From: an uncultured Alphaproteobacteria bacterium
Lineage (GTDB): Bacteria > Pseudomonadota > Alphaproteobacteria > Rhodobacterales > Rhodobacteraceae
Direction of reading: 5' to 3'
DNA: 64,000 nt
Assembly: GCA_902574225.1 (NCBI GenBank)
Contig: CACGMO010000002.1
Location: forward strand, 62,001 to 126,000
The translations under genes were made by a program, and so were the position numbers. Under the pieces are notes generated by a model, which was not told where the DNA came from, did no database searches, and saw only the letters and a program-made list of their open reading frames with translations. Every line of letters starts with the position of its first letter. Positions within the stretch are counted from its first letter, which is position 1. Shown here in pieces: positions 36,083 to 45,078 of this stretch.

Positions 36083-37927
36083 ATGAGAACTAGTTCTTAT
36101 GCAAATGAGGAATTGAGGAAAGTCAAAAAGCAGGAGGACTATAGGTCTATTTTTGTAACTACTTTTCGCTACTTGTGGCCGGATGAACTAATTTTCAGAA
36201 TTAGGGTCATAGCTTCACTTTTTTGTTTAGTACTTGCAAAAGTTTTTACAGTTTTAACACCTTTATTGCTTATGACCTTGGTCGATGAATTAAATGTTTC
36301 AGTCAATGGCACTGAGACAGGTGACTTTGTAATATGGGGAGCACTTGCTTTGGCTTTGGGCTATGGATCAGCAAGGTTTTCATCGGTTGCTTTCGTACAA
36401 ATTAGAGACTTTCTTTTTGTTAATGTTGCTCAAAATGGTCTTAAAAAACTTAGTATGGATGCCTTTCAACATATACATAGTCTTCCTCTGAGTTTCCACT
36501 TGTCTAGGCAAACTGGTTCTTTACATAAGGTTATTGATCGAGGTGTGCGGGGTATAGAATTTCTTCTTAGGTTCGTACTTTTTTCTATCGGACCTTTAAT
36601 TCTCGAGTTACTATTTGTCTGTATTTTGATCACTTACAAGTTTGACGAAATTTTTCTAATTATTATTTTGGTCACAATATTTTTATACGTCATTTTCACT
36701 GTAAGCATTACAAATTGGAGAGTGAGAATACGAAGAAAAATGAATATGTGGGATGCTGACCTAAGCCAAAAGACGATAGATAGCCTTCTAAATTATGAGA
36801 CCGTCAAGTATTTTTCTGCAGAAAATCATGAAAAAGAAAAGTATTTGAAATCACTAAAGCTATATGAGCTCTTTGCTATTAAGACTGGGAAATCGTTATC
36901 AATGCTTAATTTTGGTCAGGCTCTCATTGTAACACTTGGGTTGCTGACCCTAATAGTTATTTCAACAAAACAGGTCGTTGATGGCTCTTTAACAGTAGGT
37001 GGTTTGGTTGGATTGAACGCTATTATGTTGCAATTGATTCTTCCATTAAACTTTTTAGGTACTGTTTATCGGGAAATAAGGCAGGCGTTGGTTGATATGG
37101 CAGATTTATTTATTTTGTTTGCGGAGGATAAGGAGGAGGATGAAATTGTAAAAGACGAGCTTACTTCTATTGAGCAGGGATTTATTTTTGACAAAGTTTC
37201 TTTTGGGTATGTTGGAGCCAGGAAGGTTATTAGCGATGTTAGTTTTTCCATTCCTGTTGGTAAAACAATCGCAATAGTTGGCCCCTCTGGCAGCGGTAAG
37301 TCTACAATAGGAAAACTAATTTTTGGTTTTTATAAACCATCGAGTGGAAAGATTTTAATCGATGGAAGGGACAGTGCTGACTTAAAAACAGCTACGGTTA
37401 GGAGACAGTTAGCAGTCACTCCCCAAGATATAGTTCTATTTAATGATACGTTAGAATACAATATTAAATATGGTTCTAACCACGTCTCAGATGACAAGTT
37501 GAATAGTGTTATTGAACAAGTAGATTTAACGGATTTTATTTTAAGTTTACCGGATGGTTTGGTAACTCAGGTAGGTGAAAGAGGTCTAAAGTTATCTGGA
37601 GGAGAAAAGCAAAGAGTTGCTATTGCCAGAATGTTATTGAAAGATTGTTACATTAATATTCTTGATGAGGCTACTAGTTCACTGGATTCAAAAACAGAAA
37701 AAATAATTGTTGAAAATTTATTAGAAAAAAAGACAAGTAAGACTTTAATAATTATATCCCATAGGTTATCTTCCATTGCGAATGCGGACAATATTTTGGT
37801 TATAGAAAACGGTCGACTGACTCAACAGGGGAAACATGGTAGCTTAATGCAGGAAAACGGACTATACAAAGAAATGTGGGAAAAACAAAAAAAATACGAA
37901 ACTACAGATAAGTGGGACAAATCTTAA
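36083..37927 (+). CDS. ATM1/ABCB7-type ABC exporter
   Basis: 614 residues: six-span transmembrane domain (residues ~40-340) fused to a nucleotide-binding domain. HIHSLPLSFHLSRQTGSLHKVIDRG and NYETVKYFSAENHE are hallmark stretches of the ATM1/HMT1 group; the NBD has Walker A GPSGSGKST, signature LSGGEKQRVAIARM, Walker B NILDEATSSLD and the H-loop SHRLS. Relatives export glutathione-linked sulphur/metal species for Fe-S assembly outside or detoxification. The stop shares a base with the next ATG. Confidence 0.9.
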   Translation: MRTSSYANEELRKVKKQEDYRSIFVTTFRYLWPDELIFRIRVIASLFCLVLAKVFTVLTPLLLMTLVDELNVSVNGTETGDFVIWGALALALGYGSARFSSVAFVQIRDFLFVNVAQNGLKKLSMDAFQHIHSLPLSFHLSRQTGSLHKVIDRGVRGIEFLLRFVLFSIGPLILELLFVCILITYKFDEIFLIIILVTIFLYVIFTVSITNWRVRIRRKMNMWDADLSQKTIDSLLNYETVKYFSAENHEKEKYLKSLKLYELFAIKTGKSLSMLNFGQALIVTLGLLTLIVISTKQVVDGSLTVGGLVGLNAIMLQLILPLNFLGTVYREIRQALVDMADLFILFAEDKEEDEIVKDELTSIEQGFIFDKVSFGYVGARKVISDVSFSIPVGKTIAIVGPSGSGKSTIGKLIFGFYKPSSGKILIDGRDSADLKTATVRRQLAVTPQDIVLFNDTLEYNIKYGSNHVSDDKLNSVIEQVDLTDFILSLPDGLVTQVGERGLKLSGGEKQRVAIARMLLKDCYINILDEATSSLDSKTEKIIVENLLEKKTSKTLIIISHRLSSIANADNILVIENGRLTQQGKHGSLMQENGLYKEMWEKQKKYETTDKWDKS

Positions 37928-38565
37928 TGGTTGAAACAGAGAGCTTTATCAAAGAGGTCAGCGAAGAAGTTAAAAGGGATAAACTATTTAAGATTCTTAA
38001 TAAATTTAAGTGGCCTCTATTTGCTTTAATTATACTCTTAATTGGAGCAGTTGGAGGCTATGAATATTACAAGGTTTCTAAAAAAGCCAAGGCACAAAAA
38101 AATGGAGAGTATTTGGTCTCCGCGATGGAAAATTTAAAAAATAATGGTCAAACTGTTATCGAAGAAATAGATAACAAATTTTTATCTGTTTTTATTAAGT
38201 TGAATGAGGCAAAATATTTTGAAGAAAAAGGTGACATTAAAAGCGCGACAGCTGCGTATGAGTATATAATTAGCAAGCATGGTGAAAATAAATTTTTTGA
38301 CCATTATTCAAAATTCCTATTGTATTTAATGGATCCCGCAGAAAGTCTTAGTGACAAAAAGAAAATAGATATTCTTGATGAGCTCTCAGGTCCAGATGGT
38401 CCCTTGAAGTTATTAGCTTTAGAGCAAAAACTATATTTATATGTGAAGATTAGTGACTTAGAAAACATAATGTCACACGTGAAGCTTATATTATCGGATC
38501 CATCAATTATGCCTGAACAGGTTAGTAGGATAAAAGAAATTGAAAAAATTTATGAGCTTAACTGA
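37927..38565 (+). CDS. YfgM/TPR_21-type membrane-anchored tetratricopeptide protein
   Basis: 212 residues. A charged cytosolic N-terminus (ESFIKEVSEEVKRDKLFKIL) precedes one membrane span (WPLFALIILLIGAVGGYEYY) and a periplasmic helical domain with TPR-like pairs. The same gene order (this protein, bamB, der) is conserved in many alpha- and gammaproteobacteria, where YfgM interacts with the Sec translocon and periplasmic chaperones. ATG chosen at the TAATG junction with the ABC exporter; a 15-base longer frame is less likely. Confidence 0.78.
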   Translation: MVETESFIKEVSEEVKRDKLFKILNKFKWPLFALIILLIGAVGGYEYYKVSKKAKAQKNGEYLVSAMENLKNNGQTVIEEIDNKFLSVFIKLNEAKYFEEKGDIKSATAAYEYIISKHGENKFFDHYSKFLLYLMDPAESLSDKKKIDILDELSGPDGPLKLLALEQKLYLYVKISDLENIMSHVKLILSDPSIMPEQVSRIKEIEKIYELN

Positions 38566-39838
38566 TTATATTTATAAAAGGTTTACTTTTTTTAAGTTAA
38601 TCCTATTGACCTCTGCTATTTTTGCTCAGAGTTGTTCTAATGATGAGAAACTAGAGGGGTTTAGGCAGCCAGTTTTATTGGAACAAAAGGTTTATGAAAC
38701 AAACAAAAAAAGTAAAAAATTGGCTCTTGGAAATCCGAAAAATATTAGTTCCTGGACGCATAGTGGTGGTGGGTCAAGCCATAGTTTAGGTAACATAGCT
38801 TTCTCAGCAGAAGGAAAATTTAGTTCTCATTCCAAAGTTAAAGTCGGCCCAAAAGGATCATACTCTGAGCCAATTGTTCAAAATAATCAGATTTTTTTGA
38901 TGACACCCAATGGGTATGTTGTTGTTTATAATGACAAAGGGCAATTCCTTTGGGAGCTTAGTATTGTTCCTGAGGGCAGTGGGGCGAAGAGCGATATATA
39001 TGGTGGCTTGGCAATAAATAAAGATAAGCTTGCCGTTACTTCATCATTTGGAGAGCTCTTACTTATTAGTATATCGAAGAGGAGAGTGGATTGGAGATAC
39101 GACTTCAAGAGACCATTTAGATCAGCTCCAATATTTCATAAAGGTTTTATTTTTGGAGTTACAGGAGATGATATTGCTGTATCTTTTGATGTTAAGGGCA
39201 AGTTGAGGTGGACAAAAAAGGGACCTCAGAAAAATACAAAGGTGTTTGCAACAGTATCTCCTTCTGCCCTAGGAAATAAGGTGCTTTTCCCATTTAGTGG
39301 TGGTTCTTTAGTCGCGCTCAACGCGGTGAATGGAATAGAAGAGTGGAAAATAAATTTAGAAAATTCTAATATTGGTTCAGCATCTGCTTCATTAGGCGAT
39401 TTTGCTGGTGATCCAGCAGTATATGGATCAAGTATATTTGGAGTAGGTGCCTTTGGTGAAACCTTTTCTGCGACCAAAAGTGGGAAAGTTTCATGGAGAA
39501 ATAACATCCAGAGTTCTAGTCGGCTTGTAGTATCTGGTAATTCCGCTTTTTACCTTTCAAACAACTCTTTGATAGGAAGAATTAATTCCAAGAATGGGAA
39601 AATAGTATTTTTAAAAGAGTTTACAGGTAAAAGATGGGTCAAATATCATGGTCCGTTACTCCTTCAAAATAAGTTGCTCGTTCTTGCTACTGATAAAAAT
39701 GCTTATTGGTTTTCTCCAGAAGATGGAAGGTTGCTGAATAAGGAGAAAATTGGAAAAAAAATTTCGTCTCCTCCAGTAGTGGTGAACAAGAGACTGATGT
39801 TTGTTTCTGAAGATGGTATGTTGAATATTCTTAAATAG
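38552..39838 (+). CDS. bamB: Outer membrane assembly lipoprotein BamB
   Basis: About 428 residues. The N-terminus has a hydrophobic signal ending AIFAQSCSND, a plausible lipobox cysteine. Afterwards come repeated beta-propeller blades with the WR/WK pattern (GQFLWELSI, RVDWRYDF, GKLRWTKKG, IEEWKINLE, GKVSWRNNI), the PQQ-like repeat of BamB. It is a subunit of the BAM complex that inserts beta-barrel proteins. The start codon is uncertain: ATG 38552 overlaps the upstream stop by 14 bases; a TTG lies at 38540. Confidence 0.85.
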   Translation: MSLTDYIYKRFTFFKLILLTSAIFAQSCSNDEKLEGFRQPVLLEQKVYETNKKSKKLALGNPKNISSWTHSGGGSSHSLGNIAFSAEGKFSSHSKVKVGPKGSYSEPIVQNNQIFLMTPNGYVVVYNDKGQFLWELSIVPEGSGAKSDIYGGLAINKDKLAVTSSFGELLLISISKRRVDWRYDFKRPFRSAPIFHKGFIFGVTGDDIAVSFDVKGKLRWTKKGPQKNTKVFATVSPSALGNKVLFPFSGGSLVALNAVNGIEEWKINLENSNIGSASASLGDFAGDPAVYGSSIFGVGAFGETFSATKSGKVSWRNNIQSSSRLVVSGNSAFYLSNNSLIGRINSKNGKIVFLKEFTGKRWVKYHGPLLLQNKLLVLATDKNAYWFSPEDGRLLNKEKIGKKISSPPVVVNKRLMFVSEDGMLNILK

Positions 39839-39855
39839 TCAATAAGGAGAATTTC

Positions 39856-41220
39856 TTGTTCATAAGAGCAGGTATAGTTGGTCGCCCAAATGTTGGGAAA
39901 TCTACATTCTTCAATTGTTTGCTGGGACGTACTAGAGCGATCGTAGGTGATTTTGCTGGCGTTACACGCGATTATAAGGAAGAACTTCTAGACTTAAAAA
40001 ATTTTCAAATCCAATTAGTGGATACTGCTGGCCTGAAATCCTCACTTATTTCTGAACAAGAGAAGACAATAAACAGGTACACCCTCAATCTAATTAATCA
40101 TTTAGATATTATTCTATTTGTAGTAGATGGCAGAATGGGAGTGACCTTTGAAGATAAAGAGATATTTCAAGTGTGTAGGAGACTGAATAAGCCTACTATT
40201 TTAATTATAAATAAAGTTGAAACGTCTGTGATTGAAAAGAGATTTATTGAAGAAGATACAAACTTCTTTGGTGTACCTTATATTGTTTTTGTTTCCAGTG
40301 AGCACAGGTTAGGGATAGAAAAAGTATTCTCTGCCCTCGAAGATATCTGTCAAGAAAATAGGCTAGAATCGATTGCAAAAGAAGAATCCAATTCTGAAAA
40401 AAAACCTATCAATATAGCGATAATCGGTCGCCCAAATGTTGGGAAATCTACGCTTGTAAACGCCATTATAAAACAGAAAAGATTTGTTACTGGTCCGGAA
40501 GCTGGATTAACTAGAGACAGCAATTTTGTATTTTTTGATTGGAATAATGATTTTTTCAAGATTTATGATACTGCTGGTGCAAGAAAAAAGAGAAAAATTG
40601 ATAATTCTTTAGAAAAAGAGTCAGTCAAAGAAACTTTAAGAGCGATAAAGTTTGCTCAAATTGTTATATTAGTTTTAGAGCCTGATGAATTACTTAATGC
40701 TCAGGATCAAAAGCTTGCCTCTCTGTGTGAGAAAGAGGGTAGAGCCATTGTTTTTGTTATAAACAAGAGTGACAAAATTTTTGATAAAAAAATTGTTGAT
40801 GAAAAGCTCAATAAAACCATTTCAAAATCTTTGCCTCAGTTCAAAGGAGCATATTTTTCTTATATTTCAGGTTTAAAAAGTATTGGCCTTAATAGCTTAA
40901 AAGAAAATGTAATGAAAGCTTATTTAAATTGGAACTTTAAACAGTCTACTTCCAATCTGAATACTTGGTTGAAGGAAAAACTTGATAAACACGCTCCACC
41001 AACTAATAACGAAAAAAGAAGAATAAAGCTAAAGTATATAGTGCAAACAAATACTAGACCGCCAACTATAAAAATATTTACTTCTCACAATGGAATCGTT
41101 TCAAGATCTTACAAAAGGTATCTTGAAAACTCATTTAGAGAAGATTTTGGTCTTCTTGGTACACCAATAAGAATAATATTTAAGTCAGGTGATAATCCTT
41201 TCACTTTTAGTAAGCATTAA
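39856..41220 (+). CDS. der: Ribosome assembly GTPase Der (EngA)
   Basis: 454 residues with two tandem GTPase domains and a C-terminal KH-like domain. First domain: GIVGRPNVGKST, DTAGL, INKVE; second: AIIGRPNVGKST, DTAGARKKRKI, INKSD. Acts in 50S maturation. The start is TTG, preceded by AAGGAGA with six-base spacing. The two G1 motifs are identical over 26 nucleotides. The 3' end overlaps a convergent SDR gene by 36 bases. Confidence 0.96.
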   Translation: MFIRAGIVGRPNVGKSTFFNCLLGRTRAIVGDFAGVTRDYKEELLDLKNFQIQLVDTAGLKSSLISEQEKTINRYTLNLINHLDIILFVVDGRMGVTFEDKEIFQVCRRLNKPTILIINKVETSVIEKRFIEEDTNFFGVPYIVFVSSEHRLGIEKVFSALEDICQENRLESIAKEESNSEKKPINIAIIGRPNVGKSTLVNAIIKQKRFVTGPEAGLTRDSNFVFFDWNNDFFKIYDTAGARKKRKIDNSLEKESVKETLRAIKFAQIVILVLEPDELLNAQDQKLASLCEKEGRAIVFVINKSDKIFDKKIVDEKLNKTISKSLPQFKGAYFSYISGLKSIGLNSLKENVMKAYLNWNFKQSTSNLNTWLKEKLDKHAPPTNNEKRRIKLKYIVQTNTRPPTIKIFTSHNGIVSRSYKRYLENSFREDFGLLGTPIRIIFKSGDNPFTFSKH

Positions 41221-41889
41221 AATCTTCTCTATTATTTTTCTAGCTTCTTTATTAACAGCATCAGTATCAATATTCTTCTCACCCGGAAATATCTTCTTTC
41301 TTAACTGTGTTCCCATTGGTCCTGGATATTGAATTAGAACATTGATCCCTAGTCTTTTATTTTCTTCTTGATATGACAGGAACAGTTGATCACATGCTTT
41401 TTTCGCCGAATTGTAGGGACCATTAAATTTTTTTGGTCTAACATCGGAGATATAAACAAATAAACCTTTGGGATCTCTACTTAATAATCGATGAAAACAT
41501 GATATTAATCTAAAGGAAATCATGATTGGTGAAAGTAAATTAATCTCTACCTCTTTCAAGGAAACTTGATTAATTGGCATCATTTGAAGTGAAGACATAG
41601 CGCAGTGAATAATACCGTGAAGTTCTCCATAATTTTCTGATATTCTATTTGATAGCTCTTCAATTGTTCCTTCCTTTGCTAGATCTATACAAACGAGCGT
41701 TACTGACCCCGTTGTTTGTTCTATAGCATCAGATAAGTCTTCTAATCGATTTTTGTCTCTACCTACTGCAATAACTTCAACACCCTCCTGAGCCAACGCG
41801 ATAGAGATGCTAAATCCTAGACCACTGGTTGCTCCCGTTATAAGCACTTTTGATCCAGCCAGTCTCTTAGAATTATGATTTACTTTCAT
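41185..41889 (-). CDS. Short-chain dehydrogenase/reductase
   Basis: 234 residues. TGATSGLGFSIS (cofactor motif), VGRDKNRLED, IHCAMSS in place of the usual NNAG, SDVRP, and YNSAKKACD with catalytic Tyr/Lys; QYPGPMGTQL follows. The N-A-A-G replacement by HCAM and SDV for the catalytic serine strand are within the variation of atypical SDRs. In many alphaproteobacteria an SDR of this kind follows purF next to cvpA; here it follows cvpA directly, with its ATG overlapping the restored cvpA stop (TAATG). Confidence 0.78.
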   Translation of the reverse strand: MKVNHNSKRLAGSKVLITGATSGLGFSISIALAQEGVEVIAVGRDKNRLEDLSDAIEQTTGSVTLVCIDLAKEGTIEELSNRISENYGELHGIIHCAMSSLQMMPINQVSLKEVEINLLSPIMISFRLISCFHRLLSRDPKGLFVYISDVRPKKFNGPYNSAKKACDQLFLSYQEENKRLGINVLIQYPGPMGTQLRKKIFPGEKNIDTDAVNKEARKIIEKILMLTKSERIIT

Positions 41890-42450
41890 TACTTTTTTAC
41901 ACAGGTTGTTAACAGATTATCGTAATTGCTAATTATCCACTCTGGAATATTTTGGGGATACTTTGTAAGTATTTTTTCTTGTACATCTAAAGTGATGGTA
42001 TTGGACTTAGAAAGCCCAACAAATTTCAATGAATCAGAGTCTTTAAGCACCTGATTATAGATAATAAGAAAAATTATTATTATTATCCCCCCCTCTTAAA
42101 AACCCAAAAAGCAAACCACAGATTTTATTTACCTCATTAAAGATGGAGTTTTCGATAAAATATGAAATTCTGTATGTGATGAATGAGACAGCTATGAGAG
42201 CTATTGTAAAACCTAAAATAAATGAAAGTATCATCATCAATTCACAGCTATCACCAAATATGCCCATGACGAAATCTATTTCGGAAATAGTAGTAAAAAT
42301 AAGAGGGGAAATAAGATAAGCTACCACGATTGCCAGAAACCAGTTTAAAATTAATAAAACTTCTTTTATGAAACCTCTATAGTAGGCAAAAATTCCTGAG
42401 AAAATTATCAATCCAGCCGAAATCATATCAAAAGAGGACAAGATCTCCAT
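41889..42450 (-). pseudogene. cvpA: CvpA-family membrane protein, frameshifted at a seven-G tract
   Basis: The open frame gives 131 residues with four membrane spans (DMISAGLIIFSGIFAYYRGFIKEVL; LAIVVAYLISPL; MMILSFILGFTIALIAVSFITY; ICGLLFGFLRGG), then turns into DNNNNFSYYL and stops. Removing one G from the seven-G run (42087-42093 on the plus strand) restores IIIIIFLIIYNQVLKD and runs 55 further residues, ending in a TAA that shares a base with the next gene's ATG. The restored protein is 186 residues, normal for the family, so the shift is a one-base insertion, a sequencing error or slippage. CvpA-like proteins affect colicin V export and envelope homeostasis. Confidence 0.85.
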
Positions 42451-42500
42451 TAGCTTAGATTCCTTTATAAAGAAATTTAATTGACAAAATTTCTAAGAAA

Positions 42501-43235
42501 TTAACCATTTAAGAATATCTTCAACAATTTATTTTTGGATAAGATAGCCTCTTTTGGATTTCCAGACCATTCGACTTTTCCATCATCTAATAGAATAATC
42601 TTCGCCGCAAGAAACATTGCCAAATTAATATCATGGGTGATTGTAATAGCAGTTTTTTTGGAATCCTTTGTGATTTTACTAATTAAAGAAACTATTTTTT
42701 TTGACATTATTGGGTCAAGCCCGGTAGTGGGTTCATCAAAAATCAGAATATCTGGTTCCGAAAATATTGATCTCGCTATGCCAACCCTTTTTTGCATTCC
42801 TCCAGATAATTCAGATGGGTAGTCTTCAGCTATGTTAGTGGGCAATCCAACCTCTCTTAGCCTTTCAAGTGCTAGTTTTCTAAGCTTGATAATGCTAGGA
42901 GACTTTTCATTATATAGTTCTTTAAAAGCAATGTTCTGCCAAATATTATAGCTATCGAATAGCGCATTACTTTGAAAACAAACACCTAATTTATTTAAAA
43001 TTTTTTGCCTATCGGCATTCCTGCTAATCAGCTTACCATCAAAAAATATTGAACCAGAGCTAATATCTTCCAGCCCTAATATGCACTTTGCCAACATAGA
43101 CTTGCCTGCACCTGAACCACCTATAATTACCAAATGCTCCTCTGGCTCTATTGTAAAAGATATATTCTTTAGAATCCTTTTAGTATCTATCACCTTACTT
43201 AAGTTTTTCACTTCGATTTTCGATTTTTTGGTCAT
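42501..43235 (-). CDS. mlaF: ABC transporter ATP-binding protein, MlaF-type
   Basis: 244 residues: Walker A GGSGAGKSM, Q-loop FQSNALFDSYNIWQN, signature LSGGMQKRVGIARS, Walker B ILIFDEPTTGLDP and H-loop TITHD. The GGMQKR signature is typical of lipid-trafficking MCE-type ABC ATPases (MlaF/Ttg2A). With MlaE it would move phospholipids between the membranes to keep outer-membrane asymmetry. Overlaps mlaE by four bases (ATGA). No mlaD-like gene follows; the next gene is cvpA. Confidence 0.9.
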   Translation of the reverse strand: MTKKSKIEVKNLSKVIDTKRILKNISFTIEPEEHLVIIGGSGAGKSMLAKCILGLEDISSGSIFFDGKLISRNADRQKILNKLGVCFQSNALFDSYNIWQNIAFKELYNEKSPSIIKLRKLALERLREVGLPTNIAEDYPSELSGGMQKRVGIARSIFSEPDILIFDEPTTGLDPIMSKKIVSLISKITKDSKKTAITITHDINLAMFLAAKIILLDDGKVEWSGNPKEAILSKNKLLKIFLNG

Positions 43236-44014
43236 TTATTAAATAAGGCTTCTGTTAAAATATAGTTTGCTGCGAGAATAGAGATTGAAGACCAAACAAC
43301 AGAGTTAATAGTTGCTTTCCCAACACCTCGTGCTCCAACTGTTGTGTTAAGTCCATGAAATGTCCCTAGCACGCCAATGATTAACCCGAAGAAGCCACCT
43401 TTTATTAGACCAGAGACAACGTCGGCTAATTCTAGGAATTTAATTGTATTTAATAAATAATTTGATGGATTAAATTCGAGAGTACTAACGCCAACCAAGA
43501 ACCCCCCCAAAATACCAAGGATGTCGCCAATTAGTGTTAAGAGTGGTAAGGAAATAATACAAGCGAAAACTCGGGGAATAATAAGAAAATTATATGGGTT
43601 TGCATTCAGTGTATACAGAGCGTCAATCTGTTCTGTAACTTTCATTGTTCCTATCTCAGCGGATATTGACGAAGCGACCCGACCGGACATAATCAAACCA
43701 CATAGCACGGGTCCTAGCTCTCTACATATACCAATAGCCACTATCGAAGGAACTACACTTTCGGCATTGAACCGAGTTCCTCCCGAATAAATTTGAAGAG
43801 CTAAAGCGGCGCCAGTAAAAACAGCAGTCAATCCTACAACAGGTAAAGACATAAACCCTATTTGTATTAATTGATTGAAAAAGGCTTTAGCGTAGAATGG
43901 TCCCGTGAGTGCATATAATAGTATCTTCCAGGTAAATCTGCAAAAAACACCAATTTTGGTCATAAATATTAGAAGTGTGTTACCTATAAGTGCAATATAA
44001 AAAATAATTTTCAT
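43232..44014 (-). CDS. mlaE: ABC transporter permease, MlaE family
   Basis: 260 residues with about six membrane spans. QIGFMSLPVVGLTAVFTGAALALQIYSGG, IGICRELGPVLCGLIMSGRVASSISAEIGTMKVTEQIDAL and GLNTTVGARGVGKATINSVVWSS are family hallmarks. Permease of the MlaFEDB-type phospholipid transporter. Located after alr on the same strand, an order also seen in other alphaproteobacteria. Confidence 0.93.
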   Translation of the reverse strand: MKIIFYIALIGNTLLIFMTKIGVFCRFTWKILLYALTGPFYAKAFFNQLIQIGFMSLPVVGLTAVFTGAALALQIYSGGTRFNAESVVPSIVAIGICRELGPVLCGLIMSGRVASSISAEIGTMKVTEQIDALYTLNANPYNFLIIPRVFACIISLPLLTLIGDILGILGGFLVGVSTLEFNPSNYLLNTIKFLELADVVSGLIKGGFFGLIIGVLGTFHGLNTTVGARGVGKATINSVVWSSISILAANYILTEALFNK

Positions 44015-44022
44015 ATAATTTC

Positions 44023-45063
44023 CTACTTAGTGTACACTCTTCTAATTCTTTCACCCAGATTTACTAGCACTTCATGACTAATGGTTTTACAGTCTTTTGC
44101 AAAATCATCAACTTGATATTCAGGTGAAAATACACAAAGATAGGCAGGGGTTTTAGGTAAATTTGAAATATCTACTGTAACAAGATCCATAGAAACTCTA
44201 CCTATTATGGGGCATGGTATGTTTTCATAGAATAATTTACCAATATTACTTAGTGTTCTAGGTAAACCGTCTGCATATCCCATTGCTAGAGTAGCGACTC
44301 TCATCTTATGTTTCGCTTTGTACGTAAAGTTGTAACCAACTTGCGTATTTTTATCTATAATAAAGTCTTGTAGGACTGGAACCTTTATTTGAATAACTTC
44401 TTTTAGTCCATTAGCTCTAATTCCTCCGTATAACCCAATACCAGGCCTGACCAAATCAAAGTGAAACTCATTCCCCAATAAAGTTCCATGGCTTGCTGAA
44501 ATGCTTTGACGGATGTTAGGTAAAAATTTACATAATTTAATAAATAGGTCTTTTTGTACTTTGTTTTCTTTATTGGATGTATCGTCTGCACAAGCTAAAT
44601 GTGACAAAATCAAATTTAATGGTAGTGATTTTATTATATCGATATTTTCTAGAAGAGATTGCTCATCCAGTCCTAAGCGGTTCATACCAGTGTTTAGTTG
44701 AATGGCAACCTTTTGTGTTTGATTAAAAATCTCAATAAACTTTTGGGCCTCTAAAATATTATTAATGATTGGAGTTATATTATGTTCCCTATAAAGATTA
44801 GATTTCAGAAAATCAAATCCATTTAAAGTAAATATTTCAGAATCCCTTGAGAAACTCCTTATCTTTATTGCTTCAGAAATAGTTGCTGTAAAAAAGCTTC
44901 TTACGCCATATCGCTCAATTTCTGGGATTATTTTCGCTATGCCTAGGCCGTAAGCGTCTGATTTAACAACAGCCGATAGCTCAGTATTTTTTTTTATTAT
45001 TCTTTGAAAAAATTTGATGTTACTTCTTAAATTGACAAGATTAATATGAAGTTCAGGAGACAA
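44023..45063 (-). CDS. alr: Alanine racemase
   Basis: Makes D-alanine for peptidoglycan. 346 residues: AVVKSDAYGLG holds the PLP lysine, QLNTGMNRLGL and LACADD follow, VGYNFTYKAKHKMRVATLAMGYADGLPR contains the second catalytic Tyr, and GRVSMDLVTVDIS is conserved. A TTG start is required (TTG-TCT-CCT-GAA); AGGATAA lies just upstream. Sits between dnaB and mlaE in a minus-strand run. Confidence 0.94.
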   Translation of the reverse strand: MSPELHINLVNLRSNIKFFQRIIKKNTELSAVVKSDAYGLGIAKIIPEIERYGVRSFFTATISEAIKIRSFSRDSEIFTLNGFDFLKSNLYREHNITPIINNILEAQKFIEIFNQTQKVAIQLNTGMNRLGLDEQSLLENIDIIKSLPLNLILSHLACADDTSNKENKVQKDLFIKLCKFLPNIRQSISASHGTLLGNEFHFDLVRPGIGLYGGIRANGLKEVIQIKVPVLQDFIIDKNTQVGYNFTYKAKHKMRVATLAMGYADGLPRTLSNIGKLFYENIPCPIIGRVSMDLVTVDISNLPKTPAYLCVFSPEYQVDDFAKDCKTISHEVLVNLGERIRRVYTK

Positions 45064-45078
45064 TTATTATCCTAAGTC

